Assembly (NCBI RefSeq): GCF_027579695.1
Contig: NC_083577.1
Location: forward strand, 91,629,016 to 91,693,015
Reading direction: 5' to 3'
Source of the DNA: Neoarius graeffei
Taxonomy: Eukaryota; Chordata; Actinopteri; Siluriformes; Ariidae
DNA length: 64,000 nucleotides
In this document: in pieces, positions 46,401 to 56,799 of the stretch
Layout: each line of letters begins with the position of its first letter
Position numbering within the stretch: position 1 is the stretch's first letter
Notes under the pieces: model-generated
Seen by the model: the letters and a program-made list of their open reading frames with translations, nothing else
Database searches by the model: none
What the model was told of the DNA's origin: nothing
Program-made: the position numbers and the translations under genes

Positions 46401-49400
46401 TACTCTCAGCAACGTGTGTTGTGTATTTTTTTGAACCGAGGATTATATTATAGCACGTACTTGGAAAACAGCTGGCTGAGGAATTTCCTCCACAGCTGAG
46501 AAAATCTCACTTCAGACGATGCTCATCACTGAAACTGTGGCTCCGTGTTGCTTGTTGCATGAGTACATAGAACATGAATGATTAACTGTCAGTTTGGTAT
46601 TTGTTTGTTTAAAAGTAGCATTATCCTTGGTACAGATCACTGATCTGAAGCTGATGCATCAAGGGTCATGTTTGTAAATCTACCCAGTCATAGTACATCA
46701 TCATTCTTCCGCATGAACATTTTTCATTAAGATCACGCAACGACTGTAGAAAACACGGACACAGTAATGTCTCTAAAAAGCGAAGCCTCCGCAGGTCTAG
46801 CACCTCTGCTGACTGGCTGCAGTACAATTTTTAGCCCCACCCATCTCCATGTGTCTTAAAGACAAAATAGCCTCCCTCCATGTCACTTTTCTTGTCCAAA
46901 CTGTCTTTCCATGAACAGTGTTTAGTCGAACAGTTAGTTTTCCCTAATCTGATATCTGCACATTTATTTTCTCCCAGAAGTTAGTTTTTATAAGGTTATT
47001 CTACTATAACGTAAGGAGGCGTGACTACACTTGGGAAGTGATTGACAGCCTTGGCCAGAAGAGACTGGATGCAGCTCCTGCATCACATCCTATCTGTTCA
47101 TTACACATACCTACTTAATTGAACTTTTCTGAACGCATGCACTAATGCAAACTGTTAGCCATTTCTATTAAAAACATTTGAAACATTAAGAAGTCTAATA
47201 AGGAATGGCTAGTTTGTGGAAGCCCATGGCCTAATGGTTAGAGAAGCAGCTTTAAGACCAAAAGGTCACTGGTTTGATTCCCTGGACCAGCAGGAATGCC
47301 TGAAGTGCCTTTGAACACCGCACCTAACCCCAAACTGCTCCAGGTATGTTGTACATCGCTCTGGATAAGAGCATCTGCTAAATGCCTCTAATGTAGTTTA
47401 ATCATGCTAGCTACCTAGCCAATTATGTTGTTATTTTAGTATTAACAACATCCAGCCAGCCAGACATCGAAATTTGAGCAAAAGCCATTTGTTCTTCAGT
47501 GAACATATACAGTGGTATGCAAAAGTTTGTGCACCCCTGGTCAAAATTGCTGTTACTGTGAACAGTTAAACAAGTTGAAGATGAAATGATCTCCAAAAGG
47601 CATAAAGTAAAAGATGACTCATTCCCTTTATATTTTAAGCAAAACCTATTTTTCTTTCATCTTTTATATTTTCAAAATGACGGAAAAGGGCCCGAAGCAA
47701 AAGTTTGGGCACCCTGCATGGTCAGTACCTAGTAACACCCCCTTTGGCAAGCATCACAGCTTGTAAACACTTTTTGTAGTCAGCTAATAATCTTTCAGTT
47801 CTTACCTGGGGGATTTTCACACATTCGTCTTTGCAAAAGGCTTCCAGTTCTACAAGTTTCTTGGGCTGTCTTGCATGCACTGCTCTTTTGAGATCTATCC
47901 ACAGATTTTCAATGATGTTTAGGTCAGGGGACTGTGAGGGCCCGGGCAAAACCTTCAGCTTGGGCCTCTTGAGGTATTCCATTGTAGATTTTGAGGTGTG
48001 TTTTGGATCATCGTCTTATTGTAGGACCCGCCCTCTTTTTAACTTCAACTTTTTTACAGATGGTGTGATGTTTGCTTCCAGAGTTTGCTAGTATTTATTC
48101 GAACCCATGCTTCTCTCGACCAATGAAATGTGCCCTGTGCCACTGGCTGCAACACAACCCCAAAGCATGATCGATCCACACCCATGCTTCAGAGTTGGAG
48201 AGGTGTTCTTTTCCTGGAATTTGGCACCCTTTTTTCTCCAAACATACCTTTGCACATTGTGGCTAAAAAGTTCTATTTTGATTTCATCAGTCCACAGGAC
48301 TTGTTTCCAAAATGCATCAGGCTTATTTAGATGTTCATTTGCAAACTTCAGACGCTGAATTTTGTGGCTAGGACGCAGAAAAGGTTTTCTTCCGATGACT
48401 CTCCCATGAAGGTCATATTTGTTCAGGTGTCGCTGCAGAGTAGAACAGTGCACCACCACTCCAGGCTCTGCTAAATCTTTCTGAAGGTCTTTTGTAGTCA
48501 AACAGGGGTTTTATTTGCCTTTCTAGCAATCCAACGAGCAGTTCTTTCAGAAAGTTTTCTTCATCTTCCAGACCTCACCTTGATCTCCACTGTTTCTGTT
48601 AACTGCCATTTCTTAATAACATTACAATCTGAGGAAACAGCTACCTGAAAACAGTTTGCTATGTTCTTGTAGCCTTCTCCTGCTTTGAGACCATCAATTA
48701 TTTTATTATTCAGAATGCGAGGGAGTTGCTTAGAGGAGCCCATGGCTGTTGATTTTAGGGACAAGTTTGAGGAGTCAGAGAATTTATACAGCTTTGAAAT
48801 CTGCATCATCTGACCTTTCCTAACAAAGAATTTGAACAAGCCACAGCTCAATAAGCTAATTAAGGTCTGGAACCTTGGTAAAAGTTACCAGAGAACTCAA
48901 ATGTATTGGGGTGCTCAAACTTTCGCATGGTGTTCCTTTTCTTTTTTTCACTCTCCAATTGTACAAAACAAAAAAATAATACACAAATCTTGCACAAAAA
49001 CTCTGAAAAGAAATGTGTCATCTTTACCTTTATGCCTTTTGATGATCAGTTCATCTTCTGCTCACTTAACTATTCACAGTAACAGACATTTTCAGTAAGG
49101 GTGCCCAAACTTTTGCATGCCACTGTACACTACCAACAACATTACAATGGAATTTATAATTACGCCATACTTGGCACACGATACAGTCGATGATATTACA
49201 CACGTACACTGAGTAAACACGAACATGGTATTGGACATTGTGTGTACCTGATAGTCAGCGTTGGTGTGTGTGAGTGGTGTGCTGAGGGGTCTCATGGATG
49301 ATCGGGGAGTGGAAATGGAAGCCAGCTTGTTACTGTTCTTCGCTGGAGGAGTGAACACTGCACCACTGCTCCTGTCTGAGCACTCCATCACACTCTGTGT

Positions 49401-51573
49401 GTATACACACACACCCACACACACAGCTCAGTATTCATTAACACATGCTCCTGTTGCTTGTGCGAGTGTGTGTACCTTATCGATACAGGGCTTGACTCCG
49501 ATCATGATGGCTTCTCCGAATATCTTCCCGTCTTTACTGAGCGCTTTCCTGGCCTGCAGTTTGGACTGATATTGGATGTGCATCCAGTTTCCTGAGTTAG
49601 ACATCTGTGTACACACACACACACACACACTTAGAGAGGAGCATTCCAGCATGATAGTTGCTGATCTATACCCTTGTTACTCACCACGTGTTTGAGGATG
49701 TTCCCATACTGAGCAAACTGCAGCAGGATGTAGGATGCAGAGGCTGGGGGAAACCTACAGGAAGTTACACGCACATTTTTCATTTGCATAACCACACCCA
49801 TGATTGCACATATCTATATCAAGACAGAACTTTATACGCTTACCCAAAAACAGTGACCCATGTCTCATCAAGCTGGTCCTCAGAGGACAAAGCGTCTCCT
49901 TGAGTGAAGAATGGGTCTACCTGCGCAGGTGATAGGGCGCTCTTCACCTGTCCTAAAGAGGCGGGGCTAAACACACTGCCCGCTACACACACACACAGTC
50001 ATCATAAAGGCATGTCTGAATTCTGACAAGAACTTCAAGACATTGACTCCTCAAGACACGCCCACTTTACCCCCCTCTCATTTACAAACACAGCTCTAAT
50101 AACCTGGTGACAGTGTATTAGAGTGGGCGTGTATTTCTATCCATACACTCATGAGTGCACTAGAGTGGCCGTGCCCTGAATACAGACACACCCTCACTCC
50201 AATCTAAAACTTTAAGGTAACCCTCCTGGTGTATGGATCTATATATGGATTCAAAGACACATCCACATTCAAATCTAAAAACTGTTAAGTCACTCCCAAC
50301 CAGAGCTGTCATCCTGTGACAAACCCTATTTGCGAAAGCAGGAGGGTCATGTGATCATTTCTTACCAGATCCTGGAGTTGCAGCCACACCAGACAGAGGA
50401 GTGTGCATGACTGAGAACACCTACACACACACACACACACCCGAATACTGCAGTGTACTGTGTAATAACAGACAGTATTGTGTGCTGGTGAGAGGATGAA
50501 TTGTGTATGTTACCTGTTTACGTGATGCGAGTGGGGAGAAGCCAACCATGGGACTGGACAGGTCGTCATGGATACTTCTCACAGGAGGAGCACCACTTTT
50601 ATCTTTAGGTGTAGGAACCACTGGCTGAGGAGGAGAACCACCTGATACACCTACAAACAACCATAATAATAATAATAATGCAAATTATAGTATCAATAAA
50701 TTATAGTATGTTTTGTTATTATTGTGTGTGTAACAGACCTGTGAGGGACAGGGCTCTGGTCTCAGCTCCACCCACACTCAGACTAAGGGATCTGGGCTGT
50801 GGTGTAGCAGGAGCAGGTAAATCACCCATCAGGAACCCGGGGAGGAACTGAGCTCCACCGACAGGCTTTGGGGACGACGGAGAACCGAGAGACATCGGCT
50901 CCATACCTGACACGGAAGGACAAAGACATTTTGATTAAATTTAAATATACAGAGCCAGGCTGCAGGTTCATGGACACTTCAGTAACCTGGTAAAGAAATT
51001 CATGGGCTACAAGAGAACATACTAAAGCCCAGTTTAAAATACAGAACAGTAAAATACAAAAAGTTTTTCAAAGGATGTGTCAGAGAAGCCTCTGCGGGTT
51101 TTAGTTATTGTGTAAATATAATGTTAATCCACACTGATTGGCCACTTTATTAGAAACTTGTGGAAGCAGAGCAATGGATACAATCCAAACAGGCCAGGTG
51201 TTTCAGTTAATGTTTACATCACACATCAGAATGGGGGAAGAACTCCATGATACTAACTGTAGCATAATCAATCAATAATCAATCAATAATCAATGCTCCC
51301 CTAACTCAGGTCCAGACACCTTTATTTAACCATCAACATCTGAACAGTTTATAGTTTAGTTAGATCTCACATACCACACTACAGCTCCTCCTTGATATCT
51401 CACTAATCCTGTGCATGTATTAAAAATAAAGCTGCGTTAGAAATAAATAACTTTACTAGCTGCTAAGCAGCTAGCGCCACGCTAATGCTAACATCACTCA
51501 GCTACACAAAGATTTACACAAACTCACTGAGCGCTGAAAAACCAAACACATCGCGCTCACCTTGAATATCCAT
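43484..51573 (-). CDS. nup35: Nucleoporin NUP35 (Nup53), nine exons
   Basis: NUP35 is a scaffold-linking nucleoporin of the inner ring of the nuclear pore complex; it binds NUP155, NUP93 and the membrane nucleoporin NDC1. Exons, all on the minus strand: 51561-51573, 50739-50906, 50514-50650, 50366-50420, 49844-49982, 49685-49754, 49476-49604, 49248-49394, 43484-43561. They sum to 936 nt, 311 codons plus stop, against 326 in human. All joins keep frame and use AG acceptors and GT donors; the exon 2 donor (CACAG/GTCTGT) is weak. The N-terminal low-complexity part includes [20 protein letters not shown]. The dimerising RRM-like domain is about residues 162-240 ([55 protein letters not shown]). 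The C-terminal amphipathic helix [11 protein letters not shown], which in the family binds membranes, is encoded by the last exon, 5.7 kb away. Confidence 0.96.
43960..45720 (-). mobile_element. LINE fragment in NUP35 intron 8
   Basis: A minus-strand non-LTR retrotransposon covering reverse transcriptase to C terminus, in the same orientation as NUP35. Regions in order: [40 protein letters not shown] and [16 protein letters not shown] (45110-45586); [20 protein letters not shown] (44792-45109); [13 protein letters not shown] and [12 protein letters not shown] (44506-44724); the C-terminal [12 protein letters not shown] and [13 protein letters not shown] around 44170-44300. Frames change repeatedly and the element is dead. 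I cannot place it firmly among RTE-, jockey- or I-like clades. Confidence 0.8.
45972..46320. repeat. Inverted repeat with about 150-bp near-identical arms
   Basis: The left arm (GTGTGGGTGGTAGCAAAGGG, GGAGTATCAGATATTTATCC, GGATCAGAATCAGAAT) is repeated in reverse orientation in the right arm, ending CTACCACCCACA. The arms meet around a spacer of about 55 bp (46110-46175). The phrase GAAGCCTTTCGGACGAGAGG belongs to a dispersed fish repeat I have seen before but cannot classify. This may be an inverted dimer of that repeat. It lies in NUP35 intron 8. Confidence 0.75.
46321..47218. other. Intronic sequence without recognisable feature
   Basis: Within NUP35 intron 8. No ORF, TIR or tRNA-like box is convincing. 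The first 45 bp (GATTGAGAATCTTCACAGAC) may still belong to the adjacent inverted repeat. Confidence 0.5.
47219..47396 (+). mobile_element. tRNA-derived SINE, third family
   Basis: Head GGAAGCCCATGGCCTAATGG (A-box-like TGGCCTAATGG) and GGTCACTGGTTTGATTCCC (B-box-like), with the tail CTCTGGATAAGAGCATCTGC typical of a widespread teleost SINE tail. It is related by its head to the copy at 12020. Located in NUP35 intron 8, opposite to the gene. Confidence 0.75.
47510..49125 (-). mobile_element. Tc1-like transposon in NUP35 intron 8
   Basis: The termini CAGTGGTATGCAAAAGTTTG and CAAACTTTTGCATGCCACTG are inverted and each is followed or preceded by TA. The right end lies only about 120 bp downstream of exon 8 (49248-49394). 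The transposase reads in the same direction as NUP35. Confidence 0.95.
47722..48743 (-). pseudogene. Tc1 transposase, multiply broken
   Basis: The start ATG is at 48743 ([20 protein letters not shown]) with a helix-turn-helix region ([15 protein letters not shown]). A second frame at 48088-48501 has [20 protein letters not shown], the first catalytic Asp in [11 protein letters not shown] and [15 protein letters not shown] third at 47722-47982 has [20 protein letters not shown], with the catalytic Glu in ENLW. A stop sits immediately before the DDDPKHT motif that carries the second Asp. At least three lesions make it inactive. Confidence 0.92.
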
Positions 51574-51686
51574 CACAACTCTCACACGGTAACGGCTGAT
51601 GATAATAATAATAATAAACTTTAATTTATTTTAAATAAATAATACTACCACGTTAGGGCACCGGTTAACTCGGAAATTTCAAAAAC

Positions 51687-51739
51687 GCCGGAAGTGACGC
51701 TTGCCCGGAAACTTATGGAAGTCTGCTTGCGCATGCGCG
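51687..51739. promoter_or_regulatory. Candidate NUP35 promoter with ETS and NRF1 motifs
   Basis: About 115-165 bp upstream of the NUP35 ATG lie GCCGGAAGTGACG (ETS-type core CCGGAAGT, 51688-51695) and TGCGCATGCGCG (51728-51739), a perfect NRF1-type palindrome. Both are typical of TATA-less housekeeping promoters. The CpG-containing stretch 51640-51760 stands out from its AT-rich surroundings. The start of transcription is not determined. Confidence 0.6.
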
Positions 51740-51969
51740 TTATCAGAAGCGTCATTTGTGTGAGCAGTTTCTAGCAACGTATTCACTTTATAAGCGACAA
51801 GACAGTTATTTCACTTTATATTGAAATTAAAATAGTTTTAAATTAGTTTCCTTGTGTGTTGGACTTTTCTCTTTACGTTTATAAATCCTGTATTATTTAA
51901 AATAAAACTCACTGTTTCGCTCTTAAATATTTCAAACACTTAAAATGCACTATAAAGAAAAGTGAGGTT

Positions 51970-52033
51970 GAGGCAGCAGGGTGGTGCACTGGTCATCACT
52001 GCCGCCTCACTGTAAGAAGGTTGGGGGTTCAAA
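51970..52033 (+). mobile_element. Old SINE, head fragment
   Basis: GCAGCAGGGTGGTGCACTGG and GTAAGAAGGTTGGGGGTTCAAA are the tRNA-like head and B-box region of a diverged DANA/Mermaid-like SINE. The copy continues at 56800-57168 and 61268-61310, after three insertions. Confidence 0.8.
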
Positions 52034-52189
52034 CATAGACATCCTAATACATAGACGGAGCATCCAATGTAAATTGTAAAAGCGCTGACGAGACGCGGGG
52101 CCGCCATCTTGGAGCGGTGATCCGCTGCACTCAGTGTAATACTAAATACATTAGATATAAACAGCTTAACGTTTTTCTATCGGCTACAA

Positions 52190-55158
52190 CAGGGGTGCCC
52201 ACACTTTTCTGAATGGTGATCTACCTTTTAAGTGACTGACTCAGAATGATCTACTAACTACGCACATTACGTGTCTTTTTTAAATTTACAATACCAAAAT
52301 TAACACAGTGTCATACGGGCTATTTCACTAAGGTTTCACATTTAAATCACAAGCTGAATTCATTTATGATTGAGTTTTATTTCCATACCAACCCTGGAAA
52401 TAACAACAGTAACATCCACAATAGAGGCTACTAATCAGCATGTGATTTCATACACAGTGACATCACATTGCTCATACAATTTAGTAGCCTACATTTATGA
52501 TAAAAAAAATCCACACATTGAAATGTAACTTTTTTTAACACTACGATTTTCTTTTAACATACATACATAGATAGAGGCATTTGGCCCACAGTACACACTC
52601 TCATACTAGAACTCACTGTTCAAACTGAAACTTTCAGACAATGAATTAACTTTATGTGTACATTGCATGTAGCCTTTTTTTTTTTGCATGTGGCAGGTTC
52701 ACATTACATTGCCCATAAAATTCAGGCCTACATTTATGATCAAAGTCCACACATTGAAAATGAACTTTTTTAAAACTAGGACTTTTTTTTAACATGCATA
52801 GAGTGGCAATTGGCCTACATTACACACCCTCTCACACTACAATTCACTGTTGAAACATTGAAACTTTCAGACAATTAACTTTATGCATGTAGTCTTTTTT
52901 TTGTGCATACACAGGGGCATGTTCACATCAGTGGTCAGTAGGCTACCTTATTCAGATGATGACTTGCATTGGATGGAGTCAACAAGGGATGCATAGTCCG
53001 GGATATAGCTACTGATAGCCAGTCTCAGACACGCCTCCAAATGATCGTCGGTCAGGGTGGAGCGGTATTTGGATTTTATAATTTTCATATGTGAAAAGGC
53101 TGACTCGCACAAGTAAGTAGACCCAAACATTGCAGTCAGAGATGTTGCACATTTTCTCATGTTGGGATACTTTTCTTCTGTGAGCAAACTCCAGAACTGT
53201 TCATTGGCCCTGGACTTCAGGTTAATGTCTGCTTGCAGTGTCAAGATCTCATCCTCAACTTCAGCAGAACTGAGCTGAAACATTGTTGAGATTTTGGAAG
53301 CGAGGACATCGACCTCAGCATCCTCCCGAAAAGGGAAGCACATGAACATGGCAACTGGCTCGAGTAGAGCGAAGTCTTGAAATCTCCTGTCAAAGTCTGA
53401 CAGGACGGTGTCAATCTGTTCTGCATAACATGCACTGTCAAACTCCGTTGAGTCCTTTCCTTGATTATTCAGCTCAGATGCAAGGTTGCTAAAGTTTCCC
53501 AGATCATTGCGTTGGATCTTTGAAGAAAGCAGTTTAAGTTTTCCTTTGAAGGCATTCACTGTGCTTATCATATTGATCACGAGTTTCTCTTTGCCCTGTA
53601 ATTCCACGTTTAGCTCATTGAGCATGTTTGACAGATCCGTTAAAAACGCCAAATCAAGCAACCAACGATCATCATTAAGTTGCTCGTATTCTGCATGTTT
53701 TTTCTCCTGAAGGAACTGCTTTATCTCGGGAAGGAGATCGCGAAATCGTTGCAGGAATTTCCCCCTACTCAACCACCTTACGTCTGTGTGAAGCAGTAGT
53801 CCTGTGTGGTCGCTGTCAGCCTCCTCAAGCTGCAAGCGGAAGAGTCGTCTTTGGAGAGATTTTGCACGGATAGAACAGGCCACTTTTGTTGCTACGTCCA
53901 TGATCTCTTTCATGTTCAACATTTTCGCACACAACGCTTGTTGGTGTATGATACAATGGTAACTTAGAAAGTCAGGAAACGCTTCATCCTCTCGGCATTT
54001 GGCAACAAATCCATTACGCCTGCCTGTCATGGCTGGCGCCCCGTCCGTGGTGATAGACACCAACTTGCACACTGGAATCTTAGTCTTGTCGATAAAGTTT
54101 TTGAATATCTGAAAAATGTCCTCCCCCCGTGTGTGTGCGTTCATATGCAGAACTGCTAAAAGTTCCTCTTTTGCAGTCATATCATGAACCATCCGAATAA
54201 AAATGCACAACTGGGCTTTGTCTGTGATGTCGGTAGATTCGTCCATCTGTAACGAGAAGCACTCGCAACAGTCAATGTCCTTAGCAAGCTGCTGTACTAA
54301 GTTGTCGCCCATCATTTCGCATCGCCTGGTCACTGTATTTCCTGTCAATTGAACAGCTTTGACTGCAGACATTATTTCCGTTTTGTTTTTAAAGTCTTTA
54401 AACAACGCATCTGATGCCTCGATGAAGGCTTCCTTCACCATAACTCCATCCTGGAAACACTTTTTGTGCCTAATGATCGTGCGACTCACCCGGAACGATG
54501 CCTCTGTGGCGGCCTTGGCTTTCGACGTTGGCCGAGTGAAAAGAGACTGCTGTCCAAGAAGCTGAGACTTCAACTCCCTCACCTTTCTCTTTCTCAATTC
54601 AGTGCTTGGAGGAAAGTCAGTATCAAAGGTTCGATGAACCATTCGAAAATGTCTCTCTACGTTCCCTTTCTTTGGAAGTGCAATGCTGGATTGACAGATC
54701 AGACAGACACACTTCGAGTGTGACATCGTGAACAAGAAGTCCTCTTCCCATTCTTGATGGAAATGGTAAGTCTTCGATTTTTTTATTTGTTTACCTCCCT
54801 CATTCATTTCCGAATCATTTTTTGTAGGCTACTACACAGCGAATCGAGCTACAGCGAAAACGAAAATGCAGTGGTAAAAGGAAAGCAAGCAACAACTGGC
54901 GCTTGTCTGTAGTAGGCTATGAGATATGTTATGGTTGTTATGGTAATGGTGTAACAAACTTTGTAGCAGCCAGCAGACTGGCCTGTCTACACGTCAATCA
55001 GCGGGCACGTTATAATATCATTATGTGATAGGATGAATTGCTTTTCTGAAAACGCGCGGTTTTTTTTTTCCGTTTTTTTTCTTGCGGAGTTCTGTGAGCT
55101 ACTCTCATTGGCCCTGCGATCGACCAGTCGATCGCGATCGACGTATTGGGCACCCCTG
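52190..55158 (-). mobile_element. Apparently intact autonomous hAT transposon
   Basis: The termini CAGGGGTGCCCA and TGGGCACCCCTG are exact inverted repeats. The 8-bp GGCTACAA is directly repeated at 52182-52189 and 55159-55166. The 2969-bp element carries one uninterrupted transposase ORF of 619 codons. Perfect ends, perfect target duplication and an open gene all point to a recent insertion, possibly still mobile. Confidence 0.96.
52948..54807 (-). CDS. hAT transposase, 619 aa, intact frame
   Basis: Catalyses cut-and-paste transposition of its own element. The start is the ATG at 54807 (MNEGGKQIKKSKTYHF). A BED-like zinc finger occupies residues 35-58, with ligands C35, C38, H53 and H58 (CLICQSSIALPKKGNVERHF). 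The RNase-H-like catalytic domain shows the first Asp, D189 (LQMDESTDITDK), the second, D255 (ITTDGAPAMTG), and the hAT-typical Cys/His motif SYHCIIHQQAL. The catalytic Glu should lie in the 450-560 region and I did not assign it. The C-terminal dimerisation domain is recognisable (YPNMRKCATSLTAMFGSTYL, CESAFSHMKIIKSKYRS). The length matches the ZBED/SCAND3/GTF2IRD2-like hAT group. The nearest promoter would be inside the right 350 bp of the element. A domesticated gene is unlikely, because the ends and target duplication are intact. Confidence 0.94.
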   Translation of the reverse strand: MNEGGKQIKKSKTYHFHQEWEEDFLFTMSHSKCVCLICQSSIALPKKGNVERHFRMVHRTFDTDFPPSTELRKRKVRELKSQLLGQQSLFTRPTSKAKAATEASFRVSRTIIRHKKCFQDGVMVKEAFIEASDALFKDFKNKTEIMSAVKAVQLTGNTVTRRCEMMGDNLVQQLAKDIDCCECFSLQMDESTDITDKAQLCIFIRMVHDMTAKEELLAVLHMNAHTRGEDIFQIFKNFIDKTKIPVCKLVSITTDGAPAMTGRRNGFVAKCREDEAFPDFLSYHCIIHQQALCAKMLNMKEIMDVATKVACSIRAKSLQRRLFRLQLEEADSDHTGLLLHTDVRWLSRGKFLQRFRDLLPEIKQFLQEKKHAEYEQLNDDRWLLDLAFLTDLSNMLNELNVELQGKEKLVINMISTVNAFKGKLKLLSSKIQRNDLGNFSNLASELNNQGKDSTEFDSACYAEQIDTVLSDFDRRFQDFALLEPVAMFMCFPFREDAEVDVLASKISTMFQLSSAEVEDEILTLQADINLKSRANEQFWSLLTEEKYPNMRKCATSLTAMFGSTYLCESAFSHMKIIKSKYRSTLTDDHLEACLRLAISSYIPDYASLVDSIQCKSSSE

Positions 55159-55556
55159 GGCTACAACCACCAATCTGTTGCAAATAAAATGCGGTTTTAA
55201 CAATCTAAATCCATTATAATGATTCAAATGTGTGTATATTTTCTTTAAATAGATTAAGAACATATCAAAGGGGAAATTAATCTAGTCAGTGAATTTATAA
55301 GAGCCTTTTACATCCTTCAACACAATCTGACCCCCTTCAGCAAAGCTGATGGATTCAGGTTGAGTGGGGCACTTTGTTTGGTATGTAGGACAATGTGTGA
55401 TGACCATATATTGACCACAAACATTTTTTGTCTTGTTTTAAAGCATATCAAAACATTTATTTATAACAAATTGTCAAACATAAAAAATATAACAATGTAG
55501 TAAATAAATAAACTAGTAAATAAATAAAAAAGGTAGTATATGAATAAACATTTAAT

Positions 55557-55560
<4 letters not shown>

Positions 55561-55610
<50 letters not shown>
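55561..55610. repeat. (TA)n microsatellite
   Basis: Pure TA run inside the 8-bp-TSD element, downstream of the hAT insertion. Confidence 0.95.
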
Positions 55611-55615
<5 letters not shown>

Positions 55616-55728
55616 GCATACAACATTAAAACATCACTCATGAAACCACTACCTGATGACGATTTAAGTCTATTAGCTCCTTCTCAGCTCTGGTAATATA
55701 CTATTTTAAAAAAACAACAAATAGTACG

Positions 55729-56090
55729 GGTGGCATGGTGGTGTAGTGGTTAGCGCTGTCGCCTCACAGCAAGAAGGTCCTGGGTTCGAGCCCTGGGGCC
55801 GGCGAGGGCCTTTCTGTGTGGAGTTTGCATGTTCTCCCCGTGTCCGCGTGGGTTTCCTCCGGGTGCTCCGGTTTCCCCCACAGTCCAAAGACATGCAGGT
55901 TAGGTTAACTGGTGACTCTAAATTGAGCGTAGGTGTGAATGTGAGTGTGAATGGTTGTCTGTGTCTATGTGTCAGCCCTGTGATGACCTGGCGACTTGTC
56001 CAGGGTGTACCCCGCCTTTCACCCGTAGTCAGCTGGGATAGGATCCAGCTCGCCTGCGACCCTGTAGAAGGATAAAGCGGCTAGAGATAA
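55729..56090 (+). mobile_element. DANA/Mermaid-like SINE with target duplication
   Basis: Near full-length copy from GGGTGGCATGGTGGTGTAGT to the GATAATGAGATGAG tail. The flanking direct repeat ACAAATAGTAC occurs at 55717-55727 and 56103-56113. It is almost identical to the 14.2 kb copy, hence young. The tail bases after 56090 extend to about 56101. Confidence 0.92.
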
Positions 56091-56255
56091 TGAGATGAGA
56101 TGAACAAATAGTACAGTAATGTTAAATCTTACTTGTGAAAAGGAATCCCCCTGCTTCTGTTTGAAACGGTTCGCTCGTTTGAGCAGGAGTACGCTGGGCA
56201 CCAGCCTGGCATCTTGTCTCGTCTTCTTCTTCAGTCGTGCAGTAATAGACGGTAC

Positions 56256-56691
56256 TTTTTTTTATTATTATTATTATTATTATTTCCCAAAACATTCAAA
56301 ATACAAACAAATAGAGCACCATATATATACAGATCCAAAACATCAAAATAGTAAAACACACACATAGCAATAAAGTAAAAAATATGAACAAGAAAGGGGT
56401 TACTTAACTATCTTAACATATGTTAATCGAGTAAATCAAAGTCATCCAAAAAAGATATAAAATAACCAACATCCTTATTTTCAACTAACTTTAAAGATTT
56501 GGCAAAAAGCTTGAGGTCATTCTTCCAGTGTGTAACATAAGGTTTAGTTTTAAATAAAACGACATTTGTGAATAAAATGTTTACCTAAAAGTAGTAAATT
56601 ATTAATACCATATTCAATTTTGTTATTATTTAAAAACACTCCAAATGTAATTTCTTTAATGGATAAAGGGGCAAACTGAATCCCCCTAGAC
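56256..56691 (-). mobile_element. L1-type LINE 3' fragment with 13-bp target duplication
   Basis: The 13-bp TAATAGACGGTAC is exactly repeated at 56243-56255 and 56692-56704. On the minus strand the insert carries a few C-terminal codons (LLLLGKHFIHKC, KTKPYVTHWKNDLK) and ends in A/T-rich tail repeats (AATAAT)n. The wording LLGK..HKC resembles the end of L1/Tx1-type ORF2. It is a classic 5'-truncated insertion. Confidence 0.8.
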
Positions 56692-56799
56692 TAATAGACG
56701 GTACCTGGATATCTCGCGCTTTCTCACCACTCCAAGATGGCGACCGTATTTCTCGCGTCAGAACAGCCAACTCTCCGTCTGTGTATTAGGATGTCTATG

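Larger units (their letters stand above)
52034..56799. mobile_element. TIR element with 8-bp target duplication (hAT- or P-like), a nest of others
   Basis: The left terminus CATAGACATCCTAATACATA and the right terminus TGTGTATTAGGATGTCTATG are inverted, with one mismatch over about 27 bp. The 8-bp GGTTCAAA flanks both ends (52026-52033, 56800-56807). Both sub-termini contain CCATCTTGGAG/CTCCAAGATGG in opposite orientation. The element's own sequence is only about 1 kb once its inserts (52190-55158, 55729-56090, 56256-56691) are subtracted, and it has no recognisable ORF. The 8-bp duplication fits hAT or P elements; the CAT...ATG ends slightly favour P. It inserted in the B-box region of an old SINE. 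Confidence 0.85.

Noticed and set aside
52948-54807. The 619-codon hAT transposase as a domesticated host gene
   Set aside because: Intact terminal repeats and target duplication show that it is still a complete mobile element.
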